The notes under the pieces: model-generated | The model's input: only the letters and a program-made list of their open reading frames with translations | Databases searched by the model: none | Told to the model about the DNA's origin: nothing | Origin: Lichtheimia corymbifera B2541 | Lineage: Eukaryota > Mucoromycota > Mucoromycetes > Mucorales > Lichtheimiaceae | Assembly (NCBI GenBank): GCA_000697475.1 | Contig: JNEU01000740.1 | Location: forward strand, 1 to 64,000 | DNA length: 64,000 nucleotides | Direction: 5' to 3' | Made by a program: the position numbers and the translations under genes | Part shown: one piece after another, positions 34,368 to 45,150 of the stretch | Layout of the letters: each line of letters begins with the position of its first letter | How positions within the stretch are numbered: the stretch's first letter is position 1

Positions 34368-35545
34368 TCAAAGCGATCGTTCACCCTTCTTGGTCAGCCG
34401 AATTAAATCACCCATTGGTGTTTTGTGTCTGTTCGAGTATAATAAAAATCAGCTCATAACCCTTTCAACCATATGGGAATCTTACCTTTCTACGCGACCA
34501 CTGCCAACCAAATCACGCAATATAAACGAATGACTGAGCACCGTTGAATTGAGTTTCCTTTCCTTGATTTGCTGTAAATTGTTGTCAGTCAAATTGTAAC
34601 GTTGCTTATGCCATTCTTCTTACCTTTTCCAACATGTCCTTGGTCATTCGTTTCTTAAGAGCACGTAATATCTCGCTTCTTCCTTTCCGGAGATACGACA
34701 TGAACATCCCATTACGTCGTACAGCGAACCAATAGGTGTTTGCGATCGTCGTATGTGGAAGGATGATATGGTATCGTATCAACTGACTAAAAGAGGATAG
34801 TTGGCATAACGTACATTGTGAGTTACATATTAGTCAACTTACCTGATTTCATTATCTGTAAATTCCTCCAGCGATGAGCGTTTGATAGTGACTTCAGGAT
34901 ACTTTGCATCTTTGATGAGGTCTTTGAAGCGATCTATGTAGCAAGGGATTAGAGCAAATGGATGTAAGATCATTGCATCTAGTACCAAATGTTTCAGGGC
35001 ATAAGCCTTTCTCATGTTCTTTATCGACCATGCATTCTTGTTTAGCTTCATCGATAGTGGCCAAGTAATCTTCAGTCCGCATAAGAACCAACTCATCATC
35101 CATCGTCCCAGTGACATGAAACTTTCTCCATGATCCTTCGATGGCCAATTGTTGCTATCTCAAGATTGTAAGCAAGATCATGTGATATTTTCCCCTTCTG
35201 CATGATGGCATTTACCACTTCACGATCAACGGTGGTATTGTCCGACAAGATTGCATAAATTTGATGCACTAAGCATATCCTTGGAATACGGCGAGCAGAC
35301 TCAGATCCTTTGTGCTTGGGTGCAATGGCTTGTTCAATGAGCAATTGCGCAGCAGCTGCAGTGTCTGACATGATGGGCCAATCCTCAAGGTCGAATGAGT
35401 CGAATTCACTGTCATTGTCCTTTTCCAATTGCCGTCTGACTGCTTCAGTAGCTCGCTTCTTGTTTCCATAAACATCAGGGATGACTGTGGGCTGGCTAAC
35501 AAGGGCAGAATAGCGTTGGCGAGCTCGTTTTCTTTGTTGGTTCAT
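34368..35545 (-). CDS. STK19-family winged-helix protein
   Basis: A multi-exon gene joined in frame: 35545-35216 (MNQQRKRARQRYSALVSQP, a nuclear-type basic start, and LVHQIYAILSDNTTVDREV), a 61-nt intron (35155-35215), then QQLAIEGSWRKFHVTGTMDD and ELVLMRTEDYLATI. Later exons give DRFKDLIKDAKYPEVTIKRS, QLIRYHIILPHTTIANTYW, FAVRRNGMFMSYLRKGRSEI and the end RHKTPMGDLIRLTKKGERSL. The order VDRE..L...G..R.F.(x)n..TEDY, and an aromatic plus GR motif before the last helix, match STK19, once annotated as a kinase and now known in animals as a small winged-helix chromatin factor in transcription-coupled repair. No kinase motifs are present. Assignment is from remembered family pattern; a search should confirm it. 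Confidence 0.72.
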
Positions 35546-36226
35546 TGTGAAGAAAGAGAGGTCCCTTTCGGAGCAAAATCAGCCGTAGCACATTCAAGTT
35601 CGTCGCAGCATGATGATCCCTTGTCCCACCCTCCTTGATTTGGCAACAAAATGATGATCAAGCCACATGACATTTACTCTCTCCCACCTCCTTGTTGACA
35701 ATGACAGTGCCTTTGTTTTCATGATGAAGGATGTTGCAGAGTGCATCGATTATAATAAAGACGTCGATTGTGAGTGGGGTTATGGTATACATCAACCAAA
35801 TCATCCTTCACTACTACTATTACTATATCCACTTGCGAGACAATGATAGAGACAAAAGGTTCATATCACTATACTATACTACACAATTATTCATTGTTAT
35901 AAGAGAGAAAGAATGATCCGTCGTGCTATTGTAGCTTTATCTTTCAGTTACTTTCAAGAAAGAAGAATATACTACAATGGTGTCTATAATACTACAGCAG
36001 CAACAATTAGCACATCATATCAACATGGCAATACGTTGTGAACGATATAGGTATTTTATTATATTCGATATAGGTGATAAGTCTATATAAAATTACCTTG
36101 ACAACGGATGCTCAGCAACGGAACATGCATAATTTGAGCAGAGCCAGCCAAAATTTCTTCGGTGGAGCAGTGACACCGCTTTTTTCTTGTCTCAGCTTTC
36201 CTTCCTTGTTTAACCACTGATCTACA
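35546..36226. promoter_or_regulatory. Divergent promoter region, STK19-like / UTP15
   Basis: About 0.7 kb, AT-rich from 35730 to 36100 (TACTACTATTACTATAT-like tracts and two GATATAGG motifs near 36047 and 36066). No gene is seen. Confidence 0.4.
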
Positions 36227-37933
36227 ATGGGCGACCACCAAAAGCTCGCTGTCAAACAAAATCCTCGCATTCTCTTTCGAGACACACCAGAAGCCAAGTA
36301 TTGGCGACGATTCAAGGTATGGATCAGGAAGCGATCGTGCTCAATGGGTCCAAATTCACTGACTCTTGTTATGAATAGAATCCAATCTCGATCAAGGAGT
36401 ATGGTCCGGTCACCTCGATCTATTTTTCACCTACTGCACCATACGACTTTGCTGTATCCTCGTCAGCACGTGTTCAAATCTACTCTTCAAAGACACACTC
36501 ACCAAAGAAGACGATTTCACGGTTCAAGGATATTGCATATTCCGGTTCTTTTCGACAAGATGGAAAGCTCGTTGTAGCTGGTGATGGTACTGGTCTCGTT
36601 CAAATGTTTGATGTCAATTCACGTGCTATTCTGAGAACATTCCGAGGACATTCATTGTACGTATTAAATGGAGGGAGCATATGTTTGGATAAGGTATTAA
36701 TCAATGGGATATATATATAATAGGCCAGTACATGTTACGCGATTCTCCAACGACAAGACGCATATTCTTTCAGCATCAGATGATCGAACCGTGCGATTGT
36801 GGGATATACCATCAGAGACCAGTGTCAACGTATTCGATGATCACGAAGATTATGTGCGTGCAGGCGTTGTGAGTGACGACAATCCCAACTTGATCTTGAC
36901 TGGTTCCTATGACCAAACCGTACGATTGTGGGATACTCGACAAAATCAATGTGTTATGACGATGCAGCATGGTGCTCCAGTGGAATCATTGCTTATGTAT
37001 CCCAATGGTAATGCGGTGGTTTCTGCAGGTGGTCCAACACTCAAAGTATGGGATTTGCTTGCCGGTGGTCGATGTATGCACACTGTCAGCAGTCATCAAA
37101 AGACAGTTACCAGCATGTGCTTTGATAGCTCGGCATCACGCTTGCTCACGGGATCTCTCGATCATCATGTCAAGATTTTCAATGTACAAGATTACAAGGT
37201 TGTTCACAGCATCAAATATTCTGCTCCTATCATGAGCGTCGCCATGTCACCCGATGATACACATCTTGTCGCTGGTATGGCCAATGGCTACTTATCGATC
37301 CGTAAGCGACAAGTCAATGGTGAAGAGAAAGCTGCCAAATCGCGGAAACAAGAACAGTTACGCAGCGGTGCCTACAAGTACTTCATGCGTGGCAAGTCAA
37401 GCGTACCTGAACAAGATGCCTTTGTTGTTGAGCGCACACGTAAAACAAGACTCAACCAATACGACAAGTACCTCAAGAGCTTTGAATACCATAATGCACT
37501 TGATGAAGTGCTCCGTTTGCGCAACACCAATGTCACTGCTGCCATGTTACAGGAATTGATCCATCGAGATGGTCTTGAGTCGGCTCTCTCTGGAAGAGAC
37601 GACGTGGGTTTGGAGCCGCTGGTCAGCTTCCTGATACGACACATTAATCAACCACGATATACTCCCTTGCTTGTGGATGTTGCAGATGTTTTACTTGGTA
37701 AGCTTGGATAGGATATGTGATGGCTCTTTCTCTGTTACTCACAAGAATACATAGATATCTATACACCGGTAGTGGGTCAATCACCGCTGATCGACGGATT
37801 ATTAGGACAACTTGCATTTAAGGTCAATCGGGAAATCGACTTGCAGAAGGACTTGACCCAAGCCATGGGTATCTTAGATATGCTCTTTTCAAAATCAGGA
37901 GCAGGCACTGAACATACTTCATCCGACTATTAA
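36227..37933 (+). CDS. UTP15: U3 snoRNP protein UTP15 (WD40 + UTP15 C-terminal domain)
   Basis: A nucleolar t-UTP/UTP-A component needed for pre-18S rRNA processing and rDNA transcription. Exon 1 is MGDHQKLAVKQNPRILF...RRFK. After an intron at 36317 come NPISIKEYGPVTSIYFSPTA, then PYDFAVSSSARVQIYSSKT, a UTP15 N-terminal signature. WD40 repeats follow (SASDDRTVRLWDIPS, LTGSYDQTVRLWDTRQ, SAGGPTLKVWDLLAGG, LTGSLDHHVKIFNVQD). The UTP15_C domain has GAYKYFMRG, KYLKSFEYHNALDEVLR and VSFLIRHINQPRYTPLL. A last short exon follows the intron at about 37700. About 520 residues, as expected. Confidence 0.95.
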
Positions 37934-40037
37934 TAATAAAGCGCACATATCATCATCATCATCATCATCCTTATAGAGCAAAAAGGACGCCTAATCTTGT
38001 ATCTTAATGTTTTGCGGATTAAATAGTAGAATGAGGTGCACCGGGGTTGTTTTATGTATGTGATACCAAAATAAAGCGTGCTGCAAAGTCAAGTTCAAGA
38101 TGGGGACATCGACAGTCTATCCTACTTCAACTCCCATCGGTTCATCGTCTCACGTGTATTTGAACGGTCCCGTATTAAAAATTCTCATAATGAAGTGTGC
38201 GATTTTTAAATGAATGAAGTTTATCAGCATGACCCAGTGAACCCTCTGGCCAAGTTTCAAGTTCGAGATGGGGGATCCCAAGGCATTGCATATTAATCGA
38301 CATTTCATGAAATTTGGACGGGTAGGGAATTTCCGTCCTTCATAGTCAATCCCATATTATACCCTCCCGTTCAAAATTTTCCAATGAAGCATGAGGTCTT
38401 TATGAGAACGAAATTGACCAACGTGCACGAGAGCATCTTGTGTGAAAGTTTCATCTTTGAGAAAGGCAATCTCAATCTTATGGAGCGCCCACCCTACATA
38501 TATAACCGTCCGGTCATCGGTCCGGCGCTCCCATTCAACACCCTCATGATGAAGCGCGTGATTTTATTTGAATGGAGTTGATCAGCATGTCGAAGCCCAT
38601 CGGTCTGACCAAGTTTCACAATGGAGATGGACAATTGCGGGGGTGTGCACTATGCACCCTACTCCGTGCATCGTCTCCCCTATATTTGGACCGCCCGATT
38701 CATTGAAACATCACAATGAAGCATACGGTTTTTAAATGAATGGAGTTGATCAGCATGATTCAGAGAACCTTCTTACCAAGTTTCAAGTTCGATATGGGCA
38801 ATCCCAAGGTTATTCATTCTATTTGACGTTTTCATAAATCCGGCGCTTTCCCAATTTCCATCCATCATAGTAAACCTCACATTATACCCTCCCATTCAAA
38901 ATTTTCAATTGAAGTGTGAGTTCTTTACTAAGACAAAGTTGATCAGCATGACCAAGAGCATATTGTGTGAAAGTTTGAGGTTCGAGACAGGCAATCCCAA
39001 TATCATGCATTGATATCAGTGTATATGTGATATGTCTGACTGACTGCCTGACAGATTTAATTTCCACCTCTTCCACATTCCAGCCTCTTCCCTCTTCCTC
39101 CTCCCATTCTCAACTGTTTACCCAGTCAAGTACAACTACCGCCTGCGAACGATTGCCCTGCTTCAACCCATCATGTCAATCCTACAACTGTCTTGATCCG
39201 ATAGCCTTTGACTGAATGGTAACTGCATGGCCTGCATACAGCTTTCTTGTCACTCCATTACAACACGCGCGTTCCTTGACACTGCACGTTCTCTTGCACA
39301 CTCCTCTGCCACAACCAATCGTAAGAGCGTTCATTCCAGCAGTTGCTATTAGCAAGGACTCCAATGTCTCAAACAGCGTTCTTTACTTGCAGCAGCCTCC
39401 CTTGCAGCCTTTTTTACGTGAACAGCAGATAGCCATTATATAGAGCCAGCTTTATTCACGTGTAGCAACTTGCTTCAATACATACAACTTCTTTTGGATA
39501 AGGATATGGATATTGCTTTGGTACATGGGATGGAAGGGTTGGATATATACAACACGTGGAAAAGTATTCATTGTCAACTTGACCTTGATACTATCATCCT
39601 GAAGGTTGGTGCATTCAATTATGCTACACTACATTCTATTCGATGGCAACTACAATTATCATCCTCTATGCAACCCGTCAACTATTATTATTCAACTCTA
39701 TGATTTGACATGTCATGCGTATAATCCGCCAACGCGCATCACGTTTCGTATTGAGATCTTACATAATAGCTTTATATTACGATACGGTGGGAGATGCATA
39801 TAACGGCACAGCCAAACGATGACTAAACTAAAAGGTACAATAGACGCAAGAGATGATTGATGATCGTACAATGAAGAATATAGGCCACTGCATTAGGAGA
39901 AAGGGTGGTATGATCAAGACGAGTGATGGCTGTCCCATTGTGTTCCTTGTGAAGCAGGTGATACACAGCGGCTAAACAGTAGGCGAAATGGCGCAGGATG
40001 CATTATCTTGTTTTCTCTATCTCGACTTTTGCCGACC
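37934..40037. repeat. Intergenic block B of the dispersed repeat family
   Basis: From 38160 to 39060, degenerate modules occur at about 38190, 38383, 38550, 38715 and 38905. From 39070 to 39800 comes the 3' part shared with 3134-3950 and 59590-60060, without the ~1 kb insertion found in copy A. All three copies are in the same orientation. This copy lacks the foldback units at its left. A (CAT)n tract lies near 37950-37971. The last ~200 bp are the FRA10AC1 promoter. No gene is seen. Confidence 0.75.
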
Positions 40038-40964
40038 ATGGGATCCGTCAAACCCATGTTTCGCAACGATCTTCGTGGCGTGGATGCTGTAAGTATTTGA
40101 TTGGTTGCCATGACAATCGAATGCACTTACAAGGACGACAACACGTAGTATACTCGACACAAAAAGTTGATTCGCGATTATGTCTTGCATTACGGCCGAG
40201 GAGCACCACCACCCAAAGCTCAAATACCCTCTAGTGCCAAGACTGAATACGATATCATCCGGGAGCATCATCGGTATGATTAACGTCAATATCCATTGCC
40301 GGTTCAATACTGATATCCAAATACAATAGGTTTGTGCGATCTGACGACGAGGATGATGAACAACAAAGTTGGGAGCAGCGTGTAGCCAAAAAGTACTATG
40401 ACAAGCTGTTCAAGGAATATGCCATCTGCGAGCTCAAATACTACAAGGAAGGCAAGATTGCATTGAGATGGAGGACCGAACGAGAGGTTATCCTTGGGAA
40501 AGGTATTGTATTTAGAAGGGTGTCATGAAGGGTGAGATATCTGATATCGATCACTAGGACAATTCATTTGTGGATCTACTCGATGTGATGACAGCGACGA
40601 TCTTGAAAGCTGGGAAGTGAATTTCGGCTATATGGAACATGGTGAAAAGAAGAACGAACTTGTCAAGGTGCGATTATGCCCTGATTGCTCATACAAGCTC
40701 AACTACAAGCAAGAGAAACGAGCTGCCAAGGAAAACAAAAAGAGGAGGAGGAGCAGGAGCAGGAGCACTACACAAGAGGATCGATCCAAATCCAAACGAC
40801 GAAGACGACACAGCAATGAGGATGAGGAGGATCAAAAACGGTCATCATCTGAAGAACCCGAGAAGGAGGATGAACGATCCATTTGGAGCAAACCCATTGA
40901 GCAAAAACAAGAAAAGTCAAAGGAAGAAGAATTTGAAGATTATTTTGCTGATCTTTTGCAATAA
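40038..40964 (+). CDS. FRA10AC1-family protein
   Basis: Homologue of FRA10AC1, a nuclear protein associated with the spliceosomal C complex. Exon 1 (40038-40088) is MGSVKPMFRNDLRGVDA, donor GTAAGT. Exon 2 begins YTRHKKLIRDYVLHYGRG. The conserved core is VAKKYYDKLFKEYAICEL, YYKEGKIALRWRTEREVILG, GKGQFICGSTRCD and SWEVNFGYMEHGEKKNEL, then VKVRLCPDCSYKLN. The C..C and C..C pairs (CGSTRC, CPDC) likely bind zinc. The C-terminus is an Arg/Ser- and Glu-rich low-complexity tail (RRRSRSRST), typical of splicing proteins, ending FEDYFADLLQ. Four or five exons with short introns. It sits convergent with the GABA transaminase gene. Confidence 0.9.
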
Positions 40965-41080
40965 ATGCTAAAGTTAAGAGTAAGATGATGTTTTTTTCTG
41001 ATGGGGGATAGAAATGGATATGGGATGTGATGAAGATGTTGCTGTGTGTGTGTTTTTTTTTAGGAAGAGGTTGAATCTAT

Positions 41081-42797
41081 TTACAAGGCCTTATCCATGG
41101 TATCCAAGAGAATATCAGCATGGTGCTTTTGGAAGGTCAACATAGGTCGCAGACGCACAGTCTTTTCACCACAGCCACCCACATTCACACCAAGTTGACG
41201 CATGTCAAGCAAAAACTTGTCACGTTGGGCAGGGTTTTCAAGATCGAAAGCAATAAAGGCACCTTGACCACGCACAGACTCAATCTTGCGGTTTTGTTGG
41301 AGATTGGTTTGAAGATATTGACCCACATTGCGTACATTTTGCAGCAAGTCCTTATCATACACCTCGTTGACAATGGCAGCTGCTTGCATAGCGCGCACAG
41401 GATCACCCATCCAGGTGTTGTAGAGGCGATAAGGCTGAGCGGGTCTCAAGTGTGGGCTGGTGTAAAAACCGGCAGCTTGGAATTTCTTGGAGAAGGTGAC
41501 CATATCAGGAGGTGTAGGCAAGTTCCATGCTTCATGAGCCCAAAAGGTACCGGTGGCACCAACACCTGTTTGAACTTCATCGACAATGAAAAGCACATCG
41601 TTGCGCTTGCAAATAGCTTGCAATTCACGGAAGAATTCGGGGGAAGCTAATAATGATAATGAATGAGTATATAATGGCATTAAAGTTTTTGCACCACGTG
41701 GCACACACTATACACACGCACAAACTTACCATGATTGTCACCACCTTCGGATTGGATTGGCTCAATAATGACAGCTGCGATCGTTTTCTTGCCATTTTGG
41801 ATCATGTTTTCTGCTTCCTTGAGAGATGCCTGTTCCACTTGGCGATTGTAAGCTTCGTTTTCATGCAATGGATAACGCAACTGGGGAAAAGGTGCATTGG
41901 GCCAATCAAAAGCAGGAATATCAATCTTGTGAATAGCTTTGCTAGAGGTAGCAGTGAGTGATCCGAAAAGACGACCATGGAAACCACGAGAGAAGCTGAG
42001 AATGGCCATGTCATCAGGGGCACCTGGTGCTTGGTTGCTCATACACGACGACAATTCTTGCATGGTAAAGTCTTTTTCACCACGTCGTTTAGCAGCCTTG
42101 TACATAAAGGCGGTCTTGAAGGCATTCTCGTTGGCACACGAGCCACACATGACTGTAAACACATTCGACATGCCCTTGGGAGCTACACGCATGAAGGCAT
42201 TTTCCACGGATTCAACCCAATCCTTGTTGGGGTTGACACCTAGTGCCGCACTATAAAAGTACACATGGGTGGTCAGCCGACCTCTATTTTCTCCATACTG
42301 AATTACCATAAAGAGGTATATCATCACTTACCGGTTGGCCAATGCAGTTTGAAAGGCAGGATCGCTTGATAGCTTCAAAAAGGCAGGGTTATTATAGCCA
42401 ACAGGAATAGAAGCGATTTGTGCAAACACATCAAGCATGGTATTGCCATCAGCATCCACAATGTAATTGCCCTTGGAGCGTGCAAAGTCTGCATGAATCG
42501 GGAGACGTTTTTAGTAAAACATGTCATGTGCTCCTCGTCCTAATTACAATCTCAATCATACAAACCTGCAACAAAGAATACAGAGCGAGTATCTTGATAC
42601 TGATCCAGACGTTGGATGATACGCTTTGATTCAGGACCGGGGACATTAGTCAACATGGATGGTCCCATGGGTTCATCAGGGAAATAAGGAGTATGATTGC
42701 CACCAGCAAAAGATGATGAATCAACCACACGGCTTGCAGCAGCTGTAGCATAGCATCTCGACAAGCGAGGAACGAGCAATCGACGTGCGGACAACAT
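41081..42797 (-). CDS. 4-aminobutyrate aminotransferase (GABA transaminase)
   Basis: A PLP enzyme transferring the amino group of GABA to 2-oxoglutarate (GABA shunt), probably mitochondrial: the N-terminus MLSARRLLVPRLSRCYATAA is a strong presequence. Motifs are PGPESKRIIQRLDQYQDTRS, FTVMCGSCANENAFKTAFM, FSRGFHGRLFGSLTATSSK and AAVIIEPIQSEGGDNH, then VLFIVDEVQTGVGATGTFWA with the Asp that pairs with the PLP pyridine. MVTFSKKFQAAGFY contains the Schiff-base lysine. The C-terminal part is YNTWMGDPVRAM...MRQLGVNVGGCGEKTVRLRP. Four exons; about 500 residues as in UGA1/gatA. A 13-bp inverted repeat lies ~120 bp upstream (42917-42954). Confidence 0.95.
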
Positions 42798-43792
42798 GAA
42801 TGGATCGGATCACAGAGAAAGAGAAGGGTGTAAAGAGACATTGGATCGGGGAAATCTGAATACTTTTTATAGGTGGATTACGTGGGAATTGGTGTCCCAT
42901 CCTGCTGATAAGAACAATCCAGTATAAGGCAATTTCACTTTCCTTATACTGGATGGACATACACCTATCGGCAAAGCCTGTCAAACAACTAGAACCTATA
43001 CGGCCATGGTTTCTTTTGTGATTGGTCAGTACCCTGCGTCGCATTAGTAACAAAACTTTTTGTTTGTTATGGTTCCATGGACATTATTCTATATACGATA
43101 CCGTTGCATGCGTAAGGGGTAGCATGTGCGTGTCTCAAGCGGGTGTTGCCGCCCCTATTCTATCCCGTATATCCTTTGCCAACTACTATTTTGTAGCAAA
43201 TAGTTTCGTTACACCGACCTTTAGTCCCTGTGGGTCGATCCGGTCTCTTAACGTCCCATTGTTCTATTGCTGAAATGGTGGCGCGCATATCATGTGTCCC
43301 GTACGCGTGCTTAATAGTAAATCCGCACCTTTTATGCAAACCAACCACTATATCAATGAATGCAATGCTATATGTAACATCCTCTTTGATGATAAGATAA
43401 ACCCCCAAAATACTGAGCCTCATAATCCCCTTTCATCCTCCCCTCCCCCCAAGCAGCGGTCTACACACCGAGCGTGAAACATCAAGAATGAGTCAACATA
43501 TTGCGTATAAGGCAAGGTTGTTTATGGGTGTTGGTGGGTGTGGTACGTTAAGGCGACACGGAAATGTAGGACATGGCATGTCTTCGGGGGGCCATTGGAC
43601 TAAATACAATGCTATCATGACTAAGATGGGTTGTTTCAAGGGTGCATCATCGTTGTCAAGTGTCTTGGATGATAGGGAAGACCACAATGGCTCGCTATGT
43701 AATATATTCGCAAGTGTCAGCAATTCCCAACAAGGATAACTCATTCACGGCGCTGACTTTTTCTAATACCGCGTATCCTTTTCCCTTTTGCC
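42798..43792. promoter_or_regulatory. Divergent promoter, GABA transaminase / prenyltransferase alpha
   Basis: About 1 kb between two divergent starts. It contains a perfect 13-bp inverted repeat (42917-42929 and 42942-42954) and a perfect Gcn4-type site TGAGTCA at 43489-43495. No gene is seen; the short ORFs at 43022-43273 and 43160-43423 are not supported. Confidence 0.5.
42917..42954. promoter_or_regulatory. Perfect 13-bp inverted repeat upstream of GABA transaminase
   Basis: ATCCAGTATAAGG and CCTTATACTGGAT are separated by 12 bp. The arms begin about 120 bp upstream of the transaminase start on its coding strand. It could be a dimeric regulator site or an RNA hairpin; there is no further evidence for either. 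Confidence 0.55.
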
Positions 43793-45051
43793 ATGGCAGC
43801 AGCTACAGAACTTCCATACAGCAAACGCCCTGAATGGAGCGATGTCTCTCCCGTTTCTCAAGACGATGGTCCTAATCCCTTGGTGCCGATCGCTTACTCT
43901 GCGGACTGTAAGCTTTGCATTACAACATTACGACCACAGGTTGATGTAACACTTTGCACAAAGATAGAGAAGCTATGGACTACTTTCGAGCCATAAGCAG
44001 AACACAAGAAAAGTCGCAACGCGTATTGGATTTACTACGTGATATCATTGAAATGAATCCTGCTCATTATACTGTGTGGTAAAGTAGTGGATGGAGGGGG
44101 TGGGCTCAAATGATGGCATTGGTATATTGATATAGATAGCTATCCAGGCAGTATCGACAAGATGTGGTCTTTAGCATGGGTGCCGATTTGAACAAAGAAC
44201 TGGACTTTATTAATGAGATGGCCGAGAACCAAGCAAAGAACTATCAAATATGGTATGTGCATAAATGAGACGCGTCATGCAATTGCTTACATGGTTTTAG
44301 GCATTATCGGCAAGTGATTGTGGATCGACTGGGCGATGGTAGTCAAGAACTTGATTTTATCAATGCCATCATTGATGAGGATTCAAAGAATTATCATGCG
44401 TGGTCTTACAGGTAAAACATCGGAAAGCTAGGGAAACAGGATGAAGAGTCTCATCGTAATAATAGACAATGGGTGATATCGCGTTTTGGATTGTGGGATG
44501 GTGAAATGCAATACACTGCGGATCTTTTGGTATTCGACGTACGCAACAACTCTGCATGGAATCATCGCCATTTTGTCTTGTTTTCCAAACCCGGATCAGC
44601 CAGCCAAAGTGACATTCAGGACGAGATTGAGTTTGCCAAGAACAAGATACAACAAGCACCCAATAATCCTAGCCCATGGAATTACTTGTCAGGGTAATCT
44701 ATTTATCTCCTCAACGTGTAGTAATCATGTCTATTGATTTGCTATGAATAGTCTTTTAGAAGCATCTGAACAACCTTTTATGCAAGTTGCTCCCTTTTTG
44801 GAAGAGCTTCAAGCCAAGGAAATTCAGTCACCGCACCTGTTATCCATGATGATCGACATGTACGAGCAAGATGCAAAGGAAAACTCAAAAGCAGTCGATC
44901 CAGTTGCTCTGGAGGTAAAAATATTGATTGAGTACGAGGGTGTTAAATATTCATGATGTGTCTATGTTAGATGTGCGACCATCTTGCTGATCGTATTGAT
45001 GTCATCCGACAAAAGTATTGGAGATACCGCAAATCACAGCTGCCCTGTTGA
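43793..45051 (+). CDS. RAM2: Protein farnesyltransferase / geranylgeranyltransferase-I alpha subunit
   Basis: The shared alpha subunit of FTase and GGTase-I, which lipidates CaaX proteins. Exon 1 ends IAYSAD and, joined across a ~70-nt intron, continues [20 protein letters not shown]. The PPTA repeats are clear: [54 protein letters not shown] and [13 protein letters not shown], then [17 protein letters not shown]. The FTase rather than RabGGTase type is shown by [23 protein letters not shown] and the absence of a leucine-rich/Ig extension. The protein ends [18 protein letters not shown]. About 315 residues in six or so exons. Confidence 0.93.
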
Positions 45052-45150
45052 ATGTCACAACACTATATATCAATAATAAACCACACGAATGATCATAAAT
45101 GATGATGATGCAATGATGAAGAATATATTTTCATAATGATTTCAACGCTA

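Noticed and set aside
35096..35215. Apparent frameshift in the STK19-like gene
   Set aside because: A 61-nt intron (35155-35215, donor GTAAAT, acceptor ATAG) restores the frame and yields the expected family sequence VDREV-QQLAIEGSWRKF.
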